Source: Thermotogae bacterium
GTDB lineage: Bacteria > Thermotogota > Thermotogae > Thermotogales > DSM-5069
Length of the DNA: 5,033 nucleotides
Reading direction: 5' to 3'
NCBI GenBank assembly: GCA_003641785.1
Contig: QNAO01000090.1
Coordinates: forward strand, 1 to 5,033
Shown here: positions 1 through 5,033 of the stretch, piece after piece
Position numbering within the stretch: position 1 is the first letter of the stretch
Layout: the number at the start of each line of letters is the position of its first letter
The notes under the pieces: generated by a model
Databases searched by the model: none
The model's input: only the letters and a program-made list of their open reading frames with translations
Told to the model about the DNA's origin: nothing
Translations under genes and position numbers: made by a program

Positions 1-3000
1 TACGATCTCTGTAAGAAACACAGAATTAAGCCTATATTTGGGCTTGAAGCCTACCTCGTAAACGATTCGGACCCATTGTTAATAAACTACGATCGTGATG
101 GGTTGATCAACGAGGAACAATACGTGGTTGTCGATATAGAAACAACAGGCTTGCACCCAATGACTTCGGAAATTATTGAAATAGGCGCGGTGAGATACAA
201 AAACGGGAAGACTGCAGAAGAGTTTCATTCTTTCATTAAACCCAGAGAAAAGCTTTCTGGGTTTACTCAGAAATTGACAGGCATTACACAAGACATGCTT
301 TCTGAGGCTCCTGACGTTGAGGAGGTTCTCCCTAAATTTGTTGAATTTGTTTCCGATTCAGTTTTTGTTGCCCACAATGCAGCGTTTGATTACCGCTTTC
401 TCAGGTTCTGGGTGGACAAAACTATAGATATCAAATGGAGCGTTGCTGTTCTTGACACCCTTGGATTATCAAGAGTACTTTTGAAGTTACCAAGCTATTC
501 GCTGGACAAAATCGTTACGCATCTGGGATTGGGCCCGTTCAAACACCATAGGGCCTTGGAAGATGCCAGAATCACAGCTTCCGTGCTACGAGAACTCCTC
601 GAAATGACTCAGAAGAAGGGACTTCAAAGACTCAAAGAGTTAGACAAGCTTAGGAAGACGTCCATTGTAAAACAGGCAAAACCCTATCACGCAACCATTC
701 TTGTTCAGACCAGAGAAGGCTTGAAAAACCTTTACAAGATTGTATCTGACGCGCATATCAAGTACTTCCATGGCGTGCCTCGTATTCCCAGAAGCATTCT
801 TTCCAGGCATAGAAATGGACTTCTTGTAGGAACAGCATGCATCAGTGGTGAAATAATACAGGAAATTTTACAAGGAGCAGATGATTCAGAAATAGAGGAC
901 AAGCTGGCTTTTTATGACTACATAGAAATTATGCCTCTGGACCTTCTGCCAAAGAAGAATGATCTGGGCATAACCCGCAGTCGATTAAAGGACATATACC
1001 GCAAACTTTATAAAATTGGTGAGAAATTGAGTATTCCTGTTGTGATGACGGGTGATGTTCATTTTCTGGACCCTGAGGATGAGAAGTTAAGAAGAGTTCT
1101 ACAGGCTCCACAGAGCTCAAGGGAGATAGAGCAACCAGCGGCTTACTTGAGAACAACAGAGGAAATGCTCAATGCGGCAAAAGAAATCTTTAACGATGAA
1201 AAGACATGCAAGAAGATTGTCATCCATTTTCCAAAGAGTATAGCTTCATCTATCAAAGAAATTCAACCTCTTGAAAAGAAGCTTCACACCCCAGTGATTG
1301 AAGGGGCTGATGATCAAGTAAGAAACTGGACTTTTCAGAGGGCAAAAGAGCTGTACGGTGATCCCCTTCCCAAAATAGTAGAAGAAAGACTCGACAGAGA
1401 ACTGAAAGCCATTATATCTCATGGTTTTGGGGTACTTTACTACATAGCAAAGAAAATGGTTGACAAATCAATCAGCGATGGATACATAGTGGGTTCGCGC
1501 GGTTCTGTCGGCTCATCACTGGTGGCATATCTGATAGGTATTACTGAAGTAAATCCGCTTCCCCCTCACTATTCATGTCCTAACTGCAAGTACACTCAAT
1601 TTCTTATTAAAAACGGCTATGGCTCTGGATTTGACTTGCCACCAAAACAATGCCCAAAGTGTGGCAGCGACTTAGTGAGAAATGGACAGGATATACCTTT
1701 TGAAACATTCTTGGGCTTACAAGGTGAAAAAGTACCTGATATAGACTTGAATTTTTCTGGAGACTACCAAGAGAAGGCGCACAAATTTATAGAGAAATTA
1801 TTTGGTAGAGAACACGTATTTCGAGCTGGAACGATAAACACAATCGCAACTCGCACAGCTTATGGTTACGTGAAGGCGTACGAGGAGAAAACAAATAGAA
1901 AATTACGCAGGGCCGAAAGCGAAAGACTCGCAAAAGCCTTGACAGGGGTTAAAAGAACAACAGGTCAACATCCAGGCGGACTTATGATAATACCAAATGA
2001 CCACGAGGTATACGATTTCACACCCATACAATATCCAGCAAACACGAGAAATTCAAAGGTTTTCACAACACACTTTGAATATGAATCAATACACGACGAT
2101 TTGGTCAAGATTGACGCTCTGGGACATGATAATCCCACATTTCTCAAAATTCTTTTCAACATAACAGGCATCAATCCCATGGACATTCCCATGGACGATC
2201 CGGCAACTCTCAGCATCTTTTCATCTGTCGATGCCTTGGGTATAAAGGCAGATGACCTTGGCATGGATGTGGGAACGCTTGGCATACCAGAGTTTGGAAC
2301 GCAGTTTGTCCGCGGAATGCTCATGGAAACCCGTCCAAAGACATTTGCAGAGCTCGTTAGGATATCCGGCTTGTCTCATGGAACGGACGTGTGGCTCAAC
2401 AATGCTCGTAATTGGATTAGAAGTAAACAAGCTACTCTATCCCAGGTGATTGCTTGCCGAGACGATATAATGAATTACCTTGTCAAAAAAGGTATGGACC
2501 CAGCAAAAGCGTTCAGAATAATGGAAAATGTGCGAAAGGGTAAAGGACTTAAAGAAGAAGAAGTGACTCATCTCAAAGAATTGAAGGTGCCGAAGTGGTT
2601 TATACGATCCTGTCAAAAGATAAAATACCTCTTTCCAAAAGCACACGCAGCTGCTTATGTAAGTATGGCTTTTCGTATTGCATATTTCAAGGTTCACTAC
2701 CCACTTGCATTCTACTCGGCTTACTTCACGCTTAAAGGAGATGAATTTGATTTAGAAGCCGCACTTGGAGGACTAGAGGATGCAAAGAAAAAGCTTGTTG
2801 CACTGACTTCCGAATCTGAGAACTCCAGGGCAAAAGAAACGACCTTTGAAGTGATGATAGAAATGCTTCTAAGAGGATTTTCATTTCTGCCCGTAAATTT
2901 GTTCAAATCTGATGCTTCTCAATTCCTTATCGAAGGCGGTAAATTAAGAATTCCGTTCAACAAGCTACCAAATTTGGGAAATAACGTTGCAGAATCGATA

Positions 3001-3144
3001 GTTCTGGCAAGAAAGCAAAAACCGTTCTCTTCACTTGAGGATCTCAGCAAAAGATCCAAGCTTAACAAGTCACACATTGAAATGTTCAAATCAATGGTGG
3101 AACTCGAGAATATCCCTGACTCAGAGCAGATAAGCTTGTTTTAG
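1..3144 (+). CDS. polC: DNA polymerase III alpha subunit, PolC type (5'-partial)
   Basis: Replicative DNA polymerase with its own 3'-5' exonuclease; it extends DNA at the fork in the cytoplasm, held by the beta clamp. The frame is open from base 1, so the start lies upstream; the TTG at 76 is internal, because the codons before it already read as PHP domain (PIFGLEAYLV). 1047 residues are visible; family members are about 1,400, so roughly 350 are missing (N-terminal/OB region and first part of PHP). Numbering from base 1: end of PHP part 1 (1-24); inserted DEDDh exonuclease with DIE (D45, E47), HNAAFD (D130) and H183/D188, all intact; PHP part 2 to about 370 with TGDVH (D352, H354); GSRGSVGSS (498-506); four-Cys zinc site C526, C529, C551, C554; catalytic aspartates in PDIDLNFSG (D580, D582) and KIDALGHD (D705); KRTTGQHPGG (651-660); FPKAHAAAY (from 878); helix-hairpin-helix LPNLGNNVAESIV (989-1001); C-terminal clamp-binding motif QISLF (1043-1047). 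It appears functional, with no frameshift. Family assignment is secure. Confidence 0.97.
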   Translation, partial: YDLCKKHRIKPIFGLEAYLVNDSDPLLINYDRDGLINEEQYVVVDIETTGLHPMTSEIIEIGAVRYKNGKTAEEFHSFIKPREKLSGFTQKLTGITQDMLSEAPDVEEVLPKFVEFVSDSVFVAHNAAFDYRFLRFWVDKTIDIKWSVAVLDTLGLSRVLLKLPSYSLDKIVTHLGLGPFKHHRALEDARITASVLRELLEMTQKKGLQRLKELDKLRKTSIVKQAKPYHATILVQTREGLKNLYKIVSDAHIKYFHGVPRIPRSILSRHRNGLLVGTACISGEIIQEILQGADDSEIEDKLAFYDYIEIMPLDLLPKKNDLGITRSRLKDIYRKLYKIGEKLSIPVVMTGDVHFLDPEDEKLRRVLQAPQSSREIEQPAAYLRTTEEMLNAAKEIFNDEKTCKKIVIHFPKSIASSIKEIQPLEKKLHTPVIEGADDQVRNWTFQRAKELYGDPLPKIVEERLDRELKAIISHGFGVLYYIAKKMVDKSISDGYIVGSRGSVGSSLVAYLIGITEVNPLPPHYSCPNCKYTQFLIKNGYGSGFDLPPKQCPKCGSDLVRNGQDIPFETFLGLQGEKVPDIDLNFSGDYQEKAHKFIEKLFGREHVFRAGTINTIATRTAYGYVKAYEEKTNRKLRRAESERLAKALTGVKRTTGQHPGGLMIIPNDHEVYDFTPIQYPANTRNSKVFTTHFEYESIHDDLVKIDALGHDNPTFLKILFNITGINPMDIPMDDPATLSIFSSVDALGIKADDLGMDVGTLGIPEFGTQFVRGMLMETRPKTFAELVRISGLSHGTDVWLNNARNWIRSKQATLSQVIACRDDIMNYLVKKGMDPAKAFRIMENVRKGKGLKEEEVTHLKELKVPKWFIRSCQKIKYLFPKAHAAAYVSMAFRIAYFKVHYPLAFYSAYFTLKGDEFDLEAALGGLEDAKKKLVALTSESENSRAKETTFEVMIEMLLRGFSFLPVNLFKSDASQFLIEGGKLRIPFNKLPNLGNNVAESIVLARKQKPFSSLEDLSKRSKLNKSHIEMFKSMVELENIPDSEQISLF
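3127..3141 (+). other. C-terminal beta-clamp-binding motif of PolC
   Basis: The last five residues before the stop read QISLF. Bacillus PolC ends in the near-identical QLSLF, which fits the bacterial sliding-clamp-binding consensus (QLxLF). From family knowledge, this tail tethers the polymerase to the DnaN clamp and gives processivity. Its final codon touches the stop of the opposing gene. Confidence 0.8.
3141..3144. other. Overlapping stop codons of convergent polC and comM
   Basis: The four bases TTAG hold the plus-strand stop TAG (3142-3144) and, on the minus strand, the stop TAA (3143-3141). The two genes therefore end in each other with no intergenic space. Any transcription terminator for either gene must lie inside the coding sequence of the other. 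I see no GC-rich hairpin followed by a T-run on either strand near the junction. Confidence 0.95.
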
Positions 3145-4658
3145 AAGGTGTTTACTTCGCTGGTTCTGTACTGAAGGGCTTCCGAAACATGCTTCAGACA
3201 GACTGAATCAGAAGAGTCAAGATCCGCTATTGTTCGGGCAAGTTTCAAAATCTTATCTATTGCCCTTCCGGAAAGATTGTATCTTTTTGCCGCAAGCTTC
3301 AAGAGTTCCTCGCTCTTCTCATCCAGAGAAACAAATTCCACAAGCATCTTATGCGGAATTTGCGAATTCGATGTTATGCCTGTACCATCATATCTGATGA
3401 TCTGCCTGTTTCTGGCAGCCATTACCCTGTTCCTTATATTTTTACTGCTCTCTGACTTTGTGGGGGTGAAGTACTCCTCCACTTTGATTTTCGGCACGTG
3501 AACAATCATGTCTATTCTATCTAATATGGGTTCAGACAACTTCTTGTTGTACCTTGCGATTTCATAGGGTGAACATGTACAGACAGCGTCAGGACTTCCG
3601 TAGTTTCCACAAGGACATGGATTCATTGCAGCGATAAGGGTGAAGTTAGCCGGATATGTCACAGTCATTCTCGCTCTTGCAATAGTGACAACACCATCTT
3701 CAAGCGGTTGTCTAAGAGCTTCTATAACATCTCTTCGAAACTCGGGAAACTCGTCGAGGAATAAAACGCCGTTATGAGAAAGTGTAACCTCACCAGGCCT
3801 TGCATCATTTCCACCACCTATAATTGCAGCTGTAGAGGCAGTGTGATGAGGAGATCTGAACGGTCGTCGCATAGCAGTGGCTGTTTGAAATAAACCTGCC
3901 GCACTGTATATTTTTATAACCTCAAGAGCTTCCTGTGTAGTCATGGGCGGCAATATTGAAGGAAATCTTCGAGCAAGCATAGTCTTTCCCGAACCGGGGC
4001 TACCACGCATCAAAACATTGTGCCCTCCGCTTGCAGCAATTTCAAGAGCTCTTTTTGCCGCTAACTGACCTTTCACTTCCGAAAAATCAGTAGAATCACT
4101 AAACTCTGCTAAAGGGATTTGCCTGTGTTCAACTGGTAAAAATTCTTTCAGCCCATTCGCATACTCTACGACTTCCCTCAAAGTCTTAAAAGCGTAAATC
4201 TTCAGACCGTCTATTAACTGGGCTTCTTCAATATTGTCTCTTGGTATTACAACAGTACCTGAGAAATCCCCTTCACTCAGTACAGAAAGAGCGGGTAACA
4301 CGCCTCTAATTTTTCTTATCCCGCCGTCGAGTGATAATTCACCCATTGCCATGAAATCTCTTCTTTTCATAATCCCTGTGGCTTGTAATATTCCCAAGGC
4401 AATCGGTAAATCCAGAAAAGAACCTTCTTTTCTAATGTCCCCGGGTGCAAGATTAACTGTGACTCTTCCCTGAGGAAAAGAAAATCCTGAGTTTCTAAGG
4501 GCACTTTTAACTCTTTTCTTGCTTTCCTTTACAGCTGTATCTCCAAGGCCGACGATATCAACGTCATGGATAACGCTTCGTCTGTCAATATCCACTTCAA
4601 CGTGTATCATGGTGACATTCAGTCCTGTAATTGTAACAGAAGAAAGTTTTGATGTCAT
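3141..4658 (-). CDS. comM: YifB/ComM-family Mg-chelatase-like AAA+ ATPase
   Basis: Complete, 505 residues, the usual length for the family. Characterised ComM homologues are hexameric DNA helicases that drive branch migration while transforming DNA is integrated; this role is inferred here. The N-terminal S5/Lon-like domain (about 1-185) carries DIVGLGDTAVKES (34-46) and VNLAPGDIRKEGSFLDLPIA (68-87). The AAA+ domain follows: Walker A GSPGSGKT (219-226, K225), the FRSPHHTAS segment, Walker B LFLDEF (D302, E303), sensor-1-like MNPCPCG (N346), four cysteines C348, C350, C360, C362 that could bind metal, then LDRIDMIVHVP. The C-terminal Mg-chelatase domain has LSGRAIDKIL (R465, probable sensor 2). 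The ATG at 4658 is chosen because family proteins begin at this point (M-SK-) and GGTGAT precedes it; the frame stays open to 4751, but that extension overlaps the upstream gene and has no family match. The gene lies 4 nt downstream of a PAP2-like gene, probably in one operon. The family usually has GLPD where this reads GLGD (G39). Despite the name, this is not a chlorophyll enzyme. Confidence 0.95.
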   Translation of the reverse strand: MTSKLSSVTITGLNVTMIHVEVDIDRRSVIHDVDIVGLGDTAVKESKKRVKSALRNSGFSFPQGRVTVNLAPGDIRKEGSFLDLPIALGILQATGIMKRRDFMAMGELSLDGGIRKIRGVLPALSVLSEGDFSGTVVIPRDNIEEAQLIDGLKIYAFKTLREVVEYANGLKEFLPVEHRQIPLAEFSDSTDFSEVKGQLAAKRALEIAASGGHNVLMRGSPGSGKTMLARRFPSILPPMTTQEALEVIKIYSAAGLFQTATAMRRPFRSPHHTASTAAIIGGGNDARPGEVTLSHNGVLFLDEFPEFRRDVIEALRQPLEDGVVTIARARMTVTYPANFTLIAAMNPCPCGNYGSPDAVCTCSPYEIARYNKKLSEPILDRIDMIVHVPKIKVEEYFTPTKSESSKNIRNRVMAARNRQIIRYDGTGITSNSQIPHKMLVEFVSLDEKSEELLKLAAKRYNLSGRAIDKILKLARTIADLDSSDSVCLKHVSEALQYRTSEVNTF

Positions 4659-4661
4659 CAA

Positions 4662-4667
4662 ATCACC
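4662..4667 (-). promoter_or_regulatory. Shine-Dalgarno of comM, containing the upstream stop
   Basis: The minus strand reads GGTGATTTG and then ATG at 4658. GGTGAT matches the anti-SD complement (GGAGGTGATC) and sits 3 nt before the ATG, or 5 nt if only GGTG is counted. The TGA inside it (4665-4663) is the stop of the upstream PAP2-like gene, so ribosomes ending there are placed to restart on comM. This supports the 4658 start over the longer open frame. Confidence 0.75.
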
Positions 4668-5033
4668 ACAATGGGGTTCTACCCGGTAGTATGTAAGCGA
4701 TAATAAACCCAAGAGCCGCTCCAACAAAAGCCTGAAGCCAAGTATGGCCAAGATCTTCCCTTACATATGGTCTGAGATTTACAGCATCCGCGATTACGAC
4801 CATGAGCAAACCAACAGCAACAGCGGTTGCCGGGGAATCAAAACCCGCACATCTTCCAAGCGAGAAAGCCAGTCCTGAAATGGCTGAAGAATGTCCGCTT
4901 GGCATACCACCATAGCTTTTGAACGCGCTCCAATCTCTTCTGATGATAACTTTTATCGATTGAGCTGTAAGAAAAGATGCAACAGCAGCCACCAAAGGTG
5001 TATTCTTTAAAATATCAACTATGGAATAGAAAA
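4663..5033 (-). CDS. Divergent PAP2-family membrane protein, YuiD-like (5'-partial)
   Basis: Integral membrane protein of the divPAP/DUF212 family, related to type 2 phosphatidic acid phosphatases; the substrate is unknown. 122 residues are visible. The frame runs off the right edge (first complete codon 5031-5029, reading FYSIVDILKN), and family N-termini are short, so probably only a few residues are missing. The TTG at 4995 is probably not the start, since family-like sequence (an NP/NTP-LVAA type N-terminus) continues before it. Visible in order: a hydrophobic helix with AQSIKV; the signature GGMPSGHSS (PSGHS at 4902-4888); two hydrophobic helices around the conserved GFDSP; DAVNLRPYVRED; GHTWLQAFVG (about 4749-4720); and a last membrane helix before the stop. 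Bacillus YuiD has roughly 30-35 more residues between the DA-x-x-x-R segment and GHT, so this is a short form. Gln (4734-4732) sits where Glu or Asp is usual after the histidine. The gene precedes comM by 4 nt. Family call is firm; enzymatic activity is uncertain. Confidence 0.88.
   Translation of the reverse strand, partial: FYSIVDILKNTPLVAAVASFLTAQSIKVIIRRDWSAFKSYGGMPSGHSSAISGLAFSLGRCAGFDSPATAVAVGLLMVVIADAVNLRPYVREDLGHTWLQAFVGAALGFIIAYILPGRTPLW

Noticed and set aside
76..78. TTG as the start codon of the polC frame
   Set aside because: The frame is open to base 1, and the preceding codons encode conserved PHP sequence that leads directly into the exonuclease, so the gene begins upstream of the window.
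2175..2196. Direct repeat TCCCATGGAC with a 12-nt period
   Set aside because: Only two copies, in frame, encoding the Pro-Met-Asp-Ile-Pro-Met-Asp stretch at a point where PolC normally has a similar Pro/Asp-rich segment. This is chance similarity in coding DNA.
1965..2324. Minus-strand open frame of 119 codons inside polC
   Set aside because: It is antisense to the most conserved part of the polymerase, with no recognisable protein features; it is a shadow of codon bias. The other short antisense and out-of-frame open frames inside polC and comM are rejected for the same reason.
3171..3207. Alternative hairpins CTGAAG/CTTCAG and TTCAG/CTGAA just past the polC stop, as a terminator
   Set aside because: The stems are only 5-6 bp, one has a 15-nt loop, there is no T-run on either strand, and the sequence is fully explained as the comM C-terminal coding region.
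3141..4658. Reading the AAA+ gene as a magnesium chelatase of chlorophyll or cobalamin synthesis
   Set aside because: The N-terminal S5/Lon-like domain, the CPCG cluster, the C-terminal domain and the 505-residue length fit YifB/ComM, not ChlI/BchI; no tetrapyrrole genes are nearby.
4659..4751. N-terminal extension of the comM frame by 31 residues
   Set aside because: It overlaps the PAP2-like coding sequence in another frame, does not resemble family N-termini, and the ATG at 4658 has its own ribosome site.

Overview
This window is dense, ordinary chromosomal coding DNA. It holds three genes and almost no non-coding sequence. The bacterial source is probably a member of the Thermotogota, perhaps near Kosmotoga or Mesotoga. 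That placement is an inference from three things: a PolC-type replicase that is clearly PolC but well diverged from the Bacillus proteins, arginine codons that are mostly AGA/AGG, and moderate GC content. A Firmicute cannot be excluded without a similarity search.

Layout: positions 1-3144 (+) carry the C-terminal three quarters of polC, the replicative DNA polymerase III alpha subunit with built-in 3'-5' proofreading exonuclease. Its 5' end lies before the window. Facing it, on the minus strand, is a two-gene unit. It is transcribed from the right edge inward: a divergent PAP2-family (YuiD-like) membrane protein (4663 to beyond 5033, start just outside the window), then a complete YifB/ComM-family AAA+ ATPase (4658 down to 3141). 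The two minus-strand genes are 4 nt apart, and the stop of the first lies inside the Shine-Dalgarno sequence of the second, so they are very probably co-transcribed and translationally coupled. The convergent polC and comM genes meet tail to tail with stop codons overlapping in the 4-base sequence TTAG.

Functionally, polC is core replication. ComM homologues are hexameric branch-migration helicases acting in natural transformation. The PAP2-like protein is a membrane protein of unknown substrate. No pathway obviously joins all three. I saw no RNA gene, mobile element, CRISPR array, long repeat or convincing intrinsic terminator, and no stretch above 300 bases lacks a gene. I did not find a previously undescribed system here. 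The points worth a second look are small: the zero-space convergent junction, the stop/SD overlap, a shortened PAP2 protein with Gln at a usually acidic position, and a compact PHP region in PolC.
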